From Balamuthia mandrillaris (lineage: Eukaryota; Discosea; Longamoebia; Balamuthiidae), in NCBI GenBank assembly GCA_031835245.1, contig JAVKOQ010000110.1, forward strand, positions 104,440-168,439: a DNA stretch of 64,000 nt. Reading direction: 5' to 3'. Both the position numbers and the translations under genes were made by a program. The notes under the pieces are model-generated. The model ran no database searches and was not told where the DNA came from. It saw only the letters and a list, made by a program, of their open reading frames with translations. This document shows, one piece after another, positions 24,201 through 35,629 of this stretch. The first letter of the stretch is position 1. Each line of letters begins with the position of its first letter.

Positions 24201-27200
24201 TTGTTTAAAAAATATGGATATTGCTCTAGCACCTTATTAATTCAAAGGTGGGAACTGTGTCTATACCAAAAAGTATAGACCGACACCCGCCTTCGCAGTA
24301 CAGATGCGATAGAAGAGATCGATGAAGAGAAGAGAAGAGAACGATGAAGAGAACGGCACGAAGAGAGGAGACACAAACCCTGAGGTAGGTCCTATCTTCT
24401 GCTTGAGCTCAACGCTAAAGCTGACCAGGGTGCAAAGTAGGTTCATCACGCCAACAAGTACGTGATCAACAGTCTCCACGCGTCGCTGTTTGTCAATTAC
24501 TGTTAGCAAGATAAAAAGAGGAGGAAAAAAAAAACAATACCTGTTCGAACGTAGGATGCTCCTTAAGGATTTGGACGAGCTTCGCAACAAGCTCATCAAA
24601 CTTGGAAATATCACCTCCCGCAGTTCCTCTGCAAGAATCTGCCACCAGCTTATTCAGCAGCACAAAGTATTGCTCCAAAGTGGTCAGCTGGGGTTGCTTC
24701 GACGCCAACTCCGGAAGCAACACCAACGACCGAGAGAGGAAATAGGCGTGAGCCAAATCGGCGTTGCTACATGTAGCTGTGTCGCATAACCGACAGATAA
24801 AGGCCAACACGGTCTTCCTTATGTCAGGATTGTTAGTGTTAACGAGCACTGTGGAGAACCATTCCTCCGTGGAGGAATGATTCAAGAGGCACTTCAAAAG
24901 CGTATCCGGATGAGAAACGCAACATGCCTCCGCCAAGGCGAGGCACCGTTTTACAATCTCCGCGTCTAAAGCATCTGGCTCCCGTGCGCTTTGCTCGGGA
25001 GCGGGCTCGTTCATGGCGGCCGCGTGACCACTGAGCTGGAGCAGCTTTTCGATCAACAGCGGCGTATCTACATTGCTTTCAACCAAATTTGCTCGTAGCG
25101 TTCGCAGTGGCTCTCCGCCTTCTTCCTTACTTGGTTGTTCCTCTGTTCACAAAGGTGATATGAAAATAAACCATAATAAATATCAATAGCGTATTGCAAA
25201 CTTTTTAGGAATGAAGCAAGAATAGAGGACTGTACCAATTACAAAAAAGTTGATGACTTTCATCAATAACGACAAGACGTGCTTGCGTTTGCTTCCGTGA
25301 GAGACTTGCAAGAGGTCGTTTCTGGTTGCCACGTGGAACAAATGCCGAAGTCCTCCCTTATGAAGAAAATTGTCACACCACAACCGCTTCGCCTTTGTTT
25401 CTTCCTACAATGAGAGAACACATTACAATCAGAACCAAAAAAAAAGTTGTCGTTCTGAAAGATACACATTTCCATATACATACCTCCGTTTCTCTGTGTG
25501 CAGGTTCCATCTTAAGCTCCACAATCTGAAGCGAATAAAGCAACTTAAATGTTGACAGAGGGTCCAAGAGGTCATCCCACTTGGGCTGTGGCTGAGCGCC
25601 ATCTTGGAAGGTCTCTATGGCGTGTAAAACGTTGCTGTTGGTGGGCAAGCTCATTAACAGCTCCCACACCATCATTCCAATGTCGGAAGCATTGTCGATG
25701 TTCAACAAACCAAAAAGAAGTTCGAAGTATTCTTGCTTTGACAAGATTGTGCTGGGTAATGCGTTTTTGTCCGTCTGTTTTTGTTTGGCGGAAACCGTTT
25801 TAAATAAATGAAGCTCCGACAGAAACAAAATGGGGAAAATGTACCTTCCCAGAAGAAGCAGAAGTTGCTTTGGCCTGCTTGGCAGCTGTGTTTGTCCGCC
25901 AAATCACATGAATCATTTGTTGGTCCACGAAGCGAGAAGCTTGCAGCGTATCCGAGTCGTTCTTTAGCTCTTTGCCAGCGGTGATAATTCGCACATCTTC
26001 GACTTTCTTTCCGTTGTCCTTGGCAAGCTTCTCTCTGAGCATACCCACGGTGTCGTGGCTGTTCATTTCAAAGCTCGTTTTCTCATTCTGGGCTAAGATG
26101 GAACAAGTGATACGCAAGGGGACGCCTTTGCCAGTGGCGGCATGGCCAGTTTCGGTACCCTCTAAATCTGCGAGGAAGGTTTTGAGCAAAAGCAGGCAAC
26201 GCCTAATGCGGCGGATGGATTGCTCGTCAAGTTTCTTGGAAGCGGCCTCAGAGAGATGAGACATGCAAGTGTCCAAGTACTTCTCACGATACTCCACCAG
26301 ACGAGGCGCCAGCTCCAAAGAAACCGTTTTGTGAAGGCGGTTGAGAAAGGTAATGGCTTTGCTGCCAACCTCCTCGTCCTGCGCTTCCAGCGCCACTCGC
26401 CACATGTTGTCCAAGCCCATCAGATCAAAGGAGAGCACGCAATAGTCTTTCTGTGGAGTTTCCTCGAAGGACTTGTTCTTCCAGTTCATGTAACGGAAGT
26501 AGAATTCAAACAGGCCAAATCCTTTGACAGAGAGGGCGGAGAAGTCCAAGGAAGGTATTTTTTTCGTAAAAATATACTCCGTAGTTTCGTCGGATAGAAG
26601 AGGAAACGCCTTTTTTTCGAAAAAAAAAATAATTAAAGCAAAATTAGAAATGTTAGAGGGGGGTGCTTCGAAACAAAAAGGGGTACCCTTCTATTTCTGG
26701 CAGTTTCCAACCACCCAAAAGCGAGATCCCGCTCGTCCGATGTCAGTGCTTCCGTTATAAGTGAGGACCAAAACTCATCTGCCCTCTCAGTGGAGAGTGT
26801 CAAAGGGGAGTTGCCCAAAATGTAATCCAAAAACTGCAGCCGCTCTGAGATTTGAAGCCGATGAGGATGACAGCCAACCAAGTTTTGTTCGTTTAGGTCG
26901 TGGGGAGTGTCCATAAATCTTTGCGCTGTTGCCTTGGCTTTCGTTTTGTAGTCCACCAGGTCAGCAAAGAACAAGGAACACAGCTGCAGGTTATCATCCA
27001 GCCAGGAAATAACGTGAGAACGGGTGTCCACCTCCTTCTCCGTCGATTTCTCATAGTGAGTTTCTATTAGAACAACATAAAATGAGAGGTAAGGATCACC
27101 AGTGGTACAAGAGAGAAGGAGAGTACCAATTATTTTCTGTAGCAATTGAAGAGATTGAGGGACAGAAGTTTGCTGTTGTAGATTGTTGACACAGCGTTCC

Positions 27201-28728
27201 ATGTAATTTTGCCGTATAAGGAAGCAGTTGGGCCACTGTAGAAAATGCTCAAGGAAGAGATGTGCTTGATTTACAGCAAATGGACTAGCATTTGATCCAT
27301 CCTGAATGATATCCCACATGATATCCATTCCGTACCATTTCTTTTCTGGCTCCTGATTTGGTTAAATGGGGATCAGCAACACAAAGCAAAAAAAAAAAAA
27401 GAATGCAAGGAAGAGGAATAGCTACCGTTAAACGAAGGTTGATACCGCGTATGGAGACAGCACGGATTAGATCAAAGGCATGTGAATCGTAGAGATCCAA
27501 AGGCAATGTCGTTATCTTCTCGAACAGATAGTCAAGATTGTCCAGGGGTAACACCGGTACCAACTCCCCGAGAGTGGTAAAGATGATGTGCCTCGTGGAC
27601 TCGTGCTTGCCAATAGTTGCGCCATAAATCATGTCAATATGGCTCGGGTGGAGTTGTTCCTTCCTGGCAAAAAACATTGGGATGCTTATGCACCGGCGCA
27701 GCAGCTCGGGATGCGGGCTACGCACGTAAAGCTCTTCCAAAATTTGTTTCGACAACAACCATTGCAGCATGTACCTATGCACAAAAAGAGACAAGGAACA
27801 AGAAAATAAAGGTTAGTTAAAAGGAGAAAACCAGGAAAAGAAAGAGATTTTTTGTACTCGCTATCAAGCCATGGACTTAACCGGGGCAATCGAGGAGAAG
27901 GAGCTGGGCCGTAGGCACCAACATGAAGCCGACCAGCATGATATTCTTCTTTTTTAATTATAACATCTAGATATCGCTTGATATCATTAAGACCACACAT
28001 TCTCTTTTCCAAGTAAGGAGACATAAACAGCTTGTAGCTAAACGCAACAGATGTCAGCGATTCGATGGAATGAAACATTGACAAAATAACGAGAAGAAAA
28101 GATGTTTACCTGATAGCAAGATCGAATTTGTCAACGAGAGTGGTGGCATCCTCAGGGTTAAGCTGCCGCAAAAGCACGTTCATAGCGGTATTGATACTGG
28201 TAATCGTTTTTCTGCTCTCTCCCTTCAACTCTTCGTCCGTCATTGAAAGAATGTAGTTGAACACAATACCTCTCAACTGATCTATCAATTCCATAGCAAT
28301 CGGGACTTTAAGAAAGTCGCAGGCCTACACAAAAGGAGGTTAGTTGAAAACGACAGGGTGTGAGAGAAAGAATGTATACATTCACATAAGAATAAGAAAG
28401 GATAAAACATACTCTACGAATAATTTTTACAATCCACTTCAGAGCGTCTAATCGAAGTTTTGGTGTTTGTTTTAGTCGGTCAATAAGCCTCTGGAAGCCA
28501 TTTTTCCTCCCAAAGTATTGGAGCATCTCAAGCAGATACTTCGATTCCCAACGAGCATACTGAGAGAGAGAAATCAGTATTTCAGTGGTGCCCTTTTTGA
28601 AGCAACAAAGATACACACCTTGGGATGCACGAAAGATTGTTTCGCTCCTTCGTCCTCTGAGTCTTCAGATGATTCCTCTTCAGAGTTTTCTACCATATCC
28701 TCCTGCTCAACACAATCGCATTAGTCAA

Positions 28729-28760
<32 letters not shown>

Positions 28761-29425
28761 GAGGAGGAAGGGCAAAAAGAGGAATTAATAAGCCACTAAC
28801 CTCACTATCCAGTTTAACACCGAATTTTAAATAAAAGTTCTTTTGTGTGGGGGAAAATAAGCGACCAACGGTCTTGAGGAGTTCCACAGATGGATCATCA
28901 AGAGTAAGAAGGGCCACTTTTAAGACATGTCTAAAGAATCGTGCCACTTTGTCCGGCAAATCTTCTTCAACATAATCCCTATATTCACAATGGATGAGTC
29001 ATCCGTGGCCAGTTGAAGCAAAAAAGAAAAACATATGATCAAGCATGAAACGGTGGTTATCCACTTACCCTCTCTTTAATAGCGTAAGTACAGCTTTGGG
29101 CAGTATTTGAGTTAAGACAAACTGTTTGCTGTCCAGTGGAAACGTTTCATCTTCGATAGCATCCAACCAGTCCTCTATCATGTCCATAGTGTCCGGGGCT
29201 TTGGCATCTGGACGAAATAAATAAACCAAACAAGAGAAAAAAAAGAAAAGAAACAAGCCTAAAATGAGAAGAACTTCAATAAGTCAAAGTGAGAACGGAG
29301 TTACCTTTCTTTAAGTTCCCCTCCAGGAAACGCGCTTCCTTTTTGACATCATCGAGAGAGGGACGGTTTGCAACGACCGCCTCAACACCATTCGAGGCTT
29401 CTCCTCCACTCACTCCGTTGCTCAT
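18217..29425 (-). CDS. USP34: USP34-like giant ubiquitin-specific protease
   Basis: Cysteine deubiquitinase of the USP9X/USP24/USP34 group, closest by eye to USP34. I count about 29 exons and roughly 2,900 residues. The N-terminal two thirds are helical (HEAT/ARM-like) repeats. A ubiquitin-like fold lies near 26100-25900 (RITCSILAQNEKTSFEMN, VRIITAGKELKNDS). The USP core starts at YVGLKNLGATCYMNSLLQQ with the catalytic Cys codon at 23771-23773. It continues through RPFCETYKDWEGQPMN, a CxxC pair (YLCGQCNDKVDALKRC), the His box HTGTADFGHYYSFIRE and FQFNDTLVDPFN, so the triad is intact. The C-terminal half (AYMLFYQRVEPLKP onward, LPTFYRILYLCC, SQIYVNTNVYPRTSDQIF) also follows USP34. The ATG at 29425 (MSNGVSGGEAS) is the first in frame, but the frame stays open upstream to about 30020. 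USP34 family members regulate Wnt/axin and genome-stability pathways in animals; the role here is unknown. Confidence 0.92.
28727..28755. repeat. GA dinucleotide array in a USP34-like intron
   Basis: About 14 GA units on the plus strand, hence CT on the gene's strand, just before an exon. Similar arrays recur in other minus-strand introns at 32577-32608, 33490-33595, 35227-35262, 44390-44430, 47700-47723, 58600-58629 and 58797-58829. Confidence 0.85.
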
Positions 29426-30049
29426 TTTGGTGGTGTGTGTGTGTTCGTCGGGTGGTAGTGTAACAAAAGCTGGGCGAACAACAGGCGGGGAAGAGAGAGG
29501 CGATGAAAAGTAATTGGCTGCTAAAGATCCAAAACTTTCTTCTTCCTGGTCTTCTTCTTCCTCCTCCTCTTCTTCCTCAGAGGTTGTGTGTGTTTGGGAA
29601 GCAACTAGTGAAGCAACAAAAGGCAGAGAAGAAGGTAACGAGATGGTCTCTGGAGTATGTCCCTCGCTTTCTTCTTCCTGCTCCTCCTCTTCTTCTTCTT
29701 CTTCTTCAGAGGGAGAAACTTTGTCTGTTTCCTCTGGGCTTAGTTGTCTCCTTTGCTTTTTCTGTTGTTGCTGCTCGTCGCTGACGTTGGGCTCACCGCT
29801 GGGAGGAACCGCAACAAGACCGTGCTTTCTCTTGTTATCAGACGTTGTACAAGCGAGAGACGAGTCCCTTATTGGTGCTGCTCCTGCCGCTTCTCCTCGT
29901 TCTTGCTCCTCACAAGCAGACCTGGCAAAAGGCTTTGGGTCTTGAATGGTTCCTCTTTGTTTTTTTGTGTTGATTTTTGTGGTTATTGTTTTTTTTCCCC
30001 TTTCTCTCTCGTGCCCTCGCTAGAAAAGAGAAGCCAAGCAAAGGGAGGA

Positions 30050-30092
30050 GAAGCGCGAAGAAGCGCGAAGAAGCGCGAAGAAGCGCGAAGAA
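30050..30092. repeat. GAAGCGCGAA 10-bp tandem repeat
   Basis: About four copies of the decamer GCGCGAAGAA, upstream of the USP34-like gene and just 5' of a predicted acceptor site, forming a pyrimidine tract (TTCTTCGCGC) on the minus strand. Confidence 0.7.
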
Positions 30093-30345
30093 GCAAGAGG
30101 GAAAGAGAGAACGAATAAAAAGTGTCTCAGTGAAAAGTGGGATATTAAGAGAAAATAAATAAATAAAAGATGAAGGCGGAAGGAGGATTGGCGTTTTGGG
30201 GAGGGAGAGAGAGGGAGAGGGAGAGGGAGAGAGAGAGAGAGAGAGAAAAACGAACCTCTCCGACCGAACGCCCGAGCGCACTGTTTCTGGAGGCGAAGAA
30301 AAGACAAAGGCGAGCAAAAAAAAAAATAAAACAAAAAAAAAGCTG

Positions 30346-30357
30346 GCGGCGCGCCGC
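30346..30357. promoter_or_regulatory. GC-only palindrome GCGGCGCGCCGC
   Basis: A perfect 12-bp GC palindrome inside an A-rich stretch upstream of the USP34-like gene. Candidate core-promoter or factor site; no independent support. Confidence 0.25.
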
Positions 30358-30920
30358 ATGCGTAGGTTAGCGAACAGCAGGGAAACCCCAAAAAACAGAA
30401 AATAGCAATAAAATGCGCACAACAAAAAAAAGAAAATCGGGAGAGTGTTTATAAAAAAAGGGGGGGAAGAGGGGGATTGATTATGATGGAATCCACCACC
30501 AATCCAAAAAAAATAATAAATAAAATAAATATTTCTCTGCACAACACTAAAGAATAAGATCTGTGCGTCCTAGGCAAGCGACAAACAAAACCAAGAGGAA
30601 AAAAAGGGGGGATGGGAGATGCGGGAAGACAGACAGAGAGAGAGAGAGAGAGGGAGAGAGCCCACGTACCTCAAAGGGTGTGCTTTAAGTTTTTTTTTTT
30701 TGCGTTCCTTTTATTTTTTTCTTTTTCTTTTTCTTTTTCTTATTTTTTTTTTGGGTTATTTAAAGTTTTTTTCCTTAAATTTTTAAACTTGTCCATTTAA
30801 GGTTCTATTAATGAATTAGCTGAAAATTTTCCATGAAATAGATGCCGAAATTTCCTGGCCAACCAATCTGGGCACATCATTTGAGGTAGTGGAGGAGGAA
30901 AACCTAAACTCCGAATAGCT

Positions 30921-32568
30921 TTAACTCCGTTCGAAGAGCACGACCAGCTCGCAGTGGGTGGTGTGGGGGAACATGTCCACGGCAATGGCACGAACGGGTT
31001 TGAATGGCTCGCCGCTCAGCGTCTTTGAGGGAGCGCGACAAAGGCTTTGTGAAGGAGAGCATTACACACGTGCACTTGAATGGGAAAGAAAGCAAGCAAT
31101 GCAGAATGAAGAATCGTTCTACGTACATGCCGACATTTTCAAGCAATGAGCGCTGGCTGCAAGAGACATAGACCAACCGTTTGAGGAAAGAGGCTTTGCG
31201 GATGGCTCTGAGCACAGCCGGATCTATTAAAACAACAATCCATGAATGAATGAATCTCCAAAAAAAAAAAAAAACAACCAAATGAAATGAAGAAGACAAG
31301 ACGTACGCAGACCGCCTCGAGGTGGATCACTAGCAATCAGCAGGTAGGAGAAAGTGAATGAGTAGGACTCAGAGTGAGATGAGAGAGAGGGAAGAGAGGG
31401 AAGAGAGGGAAGAGAGAGAAGAGAGAGCCAGCATACACAATTCCGACGCATTTCTCCACATTTTGTTCCAACACACTCGGCAATACATCTTCCGCTTTGC
31501 CCAGCACAAACCGAGCGTTGGTTATGCCATTGATCTCTGCATTGAGCTCGCAGTCCTTAACCGCCGATTCTACCATCTCGATGCCAACCACATCCTTCAC
31601 GTGCCGAGCCATGGTCAGGCCGATGGTGCCAGTGCCGCAGCAAATGTCAAAGACGGTGGTCTCGGCATCAGCTTCACACCACTCCGCGATAATCGTGTAA
31701 AGGACTTCTGCTCCTTTGGTGTTCACCTGGAAAAAGGATGCTGGCGAAATGCGGAATCTATGTTTTGTGTTTGTGGTAGAGTCAATGCAAACAAACAAAT
31801 GTAAGGGGATAGAGACGAAAGAGAGGGAAAGGAAGAGATAATATTGTACTTTAGACCACACACTGTTTCATAAATATATTTCTCGCCCCAAAGATGTTCT
31901 ACGGGAAGGTCGTGAGGAGCTGTATGACGCCAAAAGGAGATAATAGTAAGCCATACAGATTTTGATAACAAAAACAAAATCAGTTTTGCATGAACGGATG
32001 TTATTACCTCGATTGGATATACCATCATACTCTTGAAAGTATAGAGAAGCTAAATGAAGCGTATCTGTCTTATGAGCTGCAAAGTGCTCGGTGAATTGTT
32101 GCTTCACTTTTGCAACTTCCTCCTTCTCAACGTCCGCCGTTCGTACTTGGAGCACTGCCATTACTATCAGTTTTTAGGTTAGTTTTGTTACTCCTAAGTA
32201 TTTCACTCGTATTCATTCTTACCTTCTCCAGATTGGCAAGTCCTGAACAAAAGCACAGTGTGAGTAAGCATGAGAAACCTGGAGAAGAGAGAAGAGAGAG
32301 AAGAGAGAGGAGCAAGAAGAGAAGAGAGGAGAGAAGAAAGAGGGAAAGAGAAAGAGAAATGGCAAAAGCCAATATAGGAGATACTCACCTAATTTCAAGT
32401 TGTCGCCAAAACCCTGCATGGTCAATTTTATTGAAAGCGGGCAGGTTTGTAGATTCAATAAACTGTTGAATGATATTGCGGGTAAGCTTTGCATCTGAAG
32501 GGACATTCGCACATTCGGCTGGGTCCTTTAAGATTTCAAGCAAACATTATTAGGTATGGGGAGAGAGA

Positions 32569-32610
<42 letters not shown>

Positions 32611-33551
32611 GGCAACGCAGGTGATATTTTGCTCAGTTTTGCCAAGAGAAAAGCCAACACATATCTTGCCTTTCAAGTCCACGCCGATTGTGAAGCTAAC
32701 TTTGTTTCGATAGCCTTCCCTTACAGGCGCTTCTTTTAGATCCACCAAGTCGCAAGCAGGCCTACCTCCACGCCTTTGTTTGTGTGCGTGTTTAAAGAAA
32801 GAACCAACTTCAAAGAAAAAACGAAAGAAAGAAACGAGATGAGAAAACATACTGCTTGACCCACTCGGGTACGTTGTATTTACTTTCTTTGCGGACACGC
32901 TGAGTGATTTGCTTCAGAGTTTTTATCATTTCTTGCCGCTTCTGTTTAAGTTGTTCTTCATAGGCCAATCTGATGGAACGGGAACACATACCAAAGAATA
33001 TAAACATCAATAAAAGCACCAAAGAGAGTAGCAAAAACAACGAAATAAGCAGAAAAAGAAATGAAAAGAAATGAGAATGGAAACATACTTCCAAAGAGGA
33101 GTCACAACATCGTTGATGTGATCAGGAATAGCTGCTTCTTGCTGCGCTTCATCACCATCGGTTTTCCTCTTCTTTCTTGCGTCTCCTCTTCCTCCGCCTC
33201 GTTTCGCTTTCTCTGCTCCTTCTTCATGCACTGAAGAATCAGCGCGTTCCTTTTGTTTGCCTTTTCCTTCTGCCTCTTCTCCTTCCGCTCCATCTTCTTC
33301 TTCTCGGTCTCTCTTTATGCCTTTTGGTTCTGACATCTTTGCCACTAACGTGTTCTTCTTGATCTTCTGTCCGTGCAACACCTGAATAGCCTTTTCACAG
33401 CTTTCTTTATCCTACAGTTTACATAACAACAACAACAAATGAGGAGGATCCAAAAGAACAAAAACCTAAGAAATACAAGAAAGAAACTACAGAGAGAGAG
33501 AGAGAGAGAGAGAGAAGAAACTACAGAGGGAGAGAGAAAGGAGCAAGAGAG

Positions 33552-33592
<41 letters not shown>

Positions 33593-33978
33593 TGACAAAA
33601 AATAAACGACAAGAAGGAAAAAGAAACCTTAAAAGAAACGTAGCCATGGATCAAGCCATGGACTTTCTTGGCTTTGACGAAAGGCAGCGACAAAGAGGTC
33701 AGCAACGCTCTCCATTTCTTCACCGGATAAAACTTTGGAAACCCGGTGACAAAGACTTTGGGATCTCCCTCAACATCGTGCCGAGAGGAGGAGGAGGCCG
33801 AGGCGGAGACCGGCGAGTTCTCCGCAGTTGTTGCGCATTCCATGTCTTGTGGCACGTCCTTCGCCGAAGCTCCTTCCTCGGCTGCTGTTGTTGTCCCGCT
33901 GCTGGTTTGTTGCCCCTCCTCCTGGACCACAGTGGCCGGCTGCTGTGGTGTCTCCTGCTCCGCTGTTGGTCCTTCCAT
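30921..33978 (-). CDS. TRMT2A: tRNA (uracil-5-)-methyltransferase, TRMT2A type
   Basis: SAM-dependent enzyme that makes m5U54 in the T loop of tRNA. About ten exons on the minus strand. The N-terminal 70 residues are low complexity. An RRM-like domain follows ([20 protein letters not shown] ... GYVSFK, then [12 protein letters not shown]), as in animal TRMT2A. A charged insert with Lys/Arg runs (likely nuclear) leads to VVTPLW and [15 protein letters not shown]. The catalytic domain reads [23 protein letters not shown] motif [26 protein letters not shown], then [15 protein letters not shown] with the nucleophilic Cys. The end is [20 protein letters not shown] and stop. The usual Asn after the catalytic Cys (SCNPR in human) is Ser here. 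The ATG at 33978 is favoured because it gives MEGPTAEQ just downstream of the TCACGTCGTCA promoter motif. Confidence 0.94.
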
Positions 33979-34076
33979 CTTTCTTTAAAATTATTTTTTT
34001 CTACCAAATCTTCACGTCGTCACGGAATTTGTCAAAAGCCTCAATTGTCAAGAAATGCTGGTCAATAGGTGCTCGT
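33979..34076. other. Promoter of TRMT2A
   Basis: Short T-rich gap that carries the TCACGTCGTCA motif at 34012-34022. Confidence 0.5.
34012..34022. promoter_or_regulatory. TCACGTCGTCA motif, reverse of TGACGACGTGA
   Basis: Lies 34 bp upstream of the TRMT2A ATG on the minus strand. One of three copies of this 11-mer found in promoter gaps of the window. Confidence 0.4.
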
Positions 34077-34406
34077 TTATTCTTTGTGGTTGGTTGAGGG
34101 TTCAAAAAATAAGACTTGGTTGTTAAAGCATCCATTCCCATGCGCATTACCGCTTTGCATTACACTTCTTACTCCTTTGTGCAAGTTGCTTTGTCCAGCC
34201 AGATGGTCAGCTAAACATTCCCACTCACTGGCGAGAGCCACAGAGATTCTTTCTACCGGCATCGCTGAAGACAAGAAAAGGACGAAAGGAAGACAAAAGA
34301 GAAGTTGATTACCAAAGTGAGGGTTTTGTTTGTTTGTTTGTTTTTTTGTTTGTTTGGAGCGGCGTTTCAGAAGCCTTGCGTTGTGGAGGTTGACATCCAC
34401 CGCCAT
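34077..34406 (-). CDS. Possible small basic protein, death-fold-like, doubtful
   Basis: Two candidate exons from ATG 34406 (MAVDVNLHNARLLKRRSKQT), a 48-nt intron (donor GTAATC, acceptor CTTCAG) and a second exon MPVERISVALASEWECLADH to the stop at 34077, about 94 aa in all. The intron length is a multiple of three, so read-through also stays open. The second exon resembles the helix 1-2 pattern of death domains (aliphatic, W, LA.HL), but it is too short for a full domain. It lies between TRMT2A and the two-TM protein, same strand. Could be an unrelated UTR. Confidence 0.33.
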   Translation of the reverse strand: MAVDVNLHNARLLKRRSKQTKKQTNKQNPHFGNQLLFCLPFVLFLSSAMPVERISVALASEWECLADHLAGQSNLHKGVRSVMQSGNAHGNGCFNNQVLFFEPSTNHKE

Positions 34407-34495
34407 GCTCTTACATTCAGCTCCGGTGCAATGAAGAGCAACTCAATGACTCTCCTGTTTTTATGTATCCTCTCGCTATGGGCTTTATTTTGTGT

Positions 34496-35227
34496 TCAGT
34501 TCGCTCGTGGCAGGGTGGAAGTGGCGTCCAAAGATGAAACCGTATTCACATCCGTTGTCATCGCGGGCAGGGTGGTCGAAGTGCCAGTAAGACTACGCCG
34601 CTTTGGTACCGGAGAGGGAGAAGTCGCACCCATCTCCTCCATTTCTATGTCTCCCATCCCAGCAGCAACAGAAGATGGAGAAGAAGAAGAAGCAGACACG
34701 GTTGAGGGTGATAGCTGATGGTGAAGTTGGTGTGGATGTTGTGGATCGGCGCTCAATGACCTGTTCCTGGGCCGCTTCTCCCGCCCCTTGACCTCCAACA
34801 TCCTCGGCGCAATGACCGAGACCTGCTTCAAAAACTTGAGAATGTCCTCCCTGGCGTGGAACTTTGTTTCCTCGGCCAGCCCCGAGAGGTGGTTCTGCAG
34901 GAGGACCACCTTCTTGCCGGAGCGCAGAGTGATATAGAGGTCGTAGGCGTCCCCTCCCTGGGAGTCGTGCAGCTCATCGATGGTCACGTCCTGGATCTCG
35001 TGCAGCCAGTGCTCCACCACGTGGATGCCGTTCAGCCCGATGCTCTTCTCGTAGAACTTGCCGGTGGTGGCATCAAAGATGAAGCGCTTCAGTCTGGCTC
35101 TCCAGACGGCGATGGCCCCGCACACCAAAAACACCAGGCTCACGTTCCAATACAACCTGAAACTGGTTGAAAGCAAAAATAGACCTTTTGTTGCACACGT
35201 TTGAGAGTTGATCGAGAAGGGAGCGAG

Positions 35228-35262
<35 letters not shown>

Positions 35263-35523
35263 CAAACCAGCAGCCATGGAGGTGAGTCCAAAAACACCCA
35301 AGGGAAGCCAACTGAGCCATGGGTTGTTTTTGATGACAAATCTGCGTTCCATGAAAAGGTACGCATCGGGCACGAGGCTATCAGCCTCGCCTCCATTTTC
35401 GGCTGCTCCCCCTCCACGCCGCCGTTGTCTGTTTCGTGTTCTGCTGCCCCTTGACGACGTGCCACCAGCAACCCCAGAGACCGCTCCTCCCAAGTAACCC
35501 ACCAGGCGTGAAAGCACCTCCAT
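34496..35523 (-). CDS. Unrecognised two-TM membrane protein with PH-like cytosolic region
   Basis: Two exons: ATG 35523 to about 35271 (donor GTTTGC) and an acceptor ACAAAAG before GTCTATTTTTG near 35187, phase 1, to the stop at 34496. The N terminus is Gly/Arg/Ser-rich. Two hydrophobic helices (SWLPLGVFGLTSMAAG leading into LFLLSTSF, then NVSLVFLVCGAIAVW) form a hairpin. A basic RARLKRFIFD segment and a beta-rich region follow (GIHVVEHWLHEIQDVTIDEL, YDLYITLRSGKKVVLL), like a membrane-attached PH-type domain. The tail is Ser/Pro-rich. No family recognised. A perfect GTCGAC-centred palindrome lies 61 bp upstream. Confidence 0.75.
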
Positions 35524-35561
35524 CTTCCTTTTGTTTATTTTTTTTTTGTAACTCTTTCCGC

Positions 35562-35599
35562 GTCGACATGAAAATGTGTAAACATCATGTCGACATGAT
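35562..35599. promoter_or_regulatory. GTCGACATGA pair including a 16-bp perfect palindrome
   Basis: GTCGACATGA at 35562-35571 is repeated inside ATCATGTCGACATGAT (35584-35599), which is its own reverse complement. It lies 40-75 bp upstream of the two-TM protein start. Confidence 0.5.
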
Positions 35600-35629
35600 T
35601 AATTTCACAGAAGCAAAAGAAAGGAAGCT

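Larger units (their letters stand above)
29426..30920. other. Upstream region of the USP34-like gene
   Basis: Bases 29426 to about 30020 (minus strand) form an open frame contiguous with the USP34-like ATG but without any Met. It encodes a Glu-rich, basic-patch sequence and follows a good acceptor (CTTTTCTAG near 30027). It may be an N-terminal coding exon whose start exon I cannot place. Beyond it lie GCGCGAAGAA tandem copies (30050-30090), GA runs (30205-30245), a GCGGCGCGCCGC palindrome (30346-30357), A/T homopolymers and another GA run (30625-30660). No other gene seen. Confidence 0.5.

Noticed and set aside
29910-30542. 210-codon Phe/Ser-rich ORF on the minus strand
   Set aside because: Composition of A/G homopolymers and GA repeats; no conserved motif.
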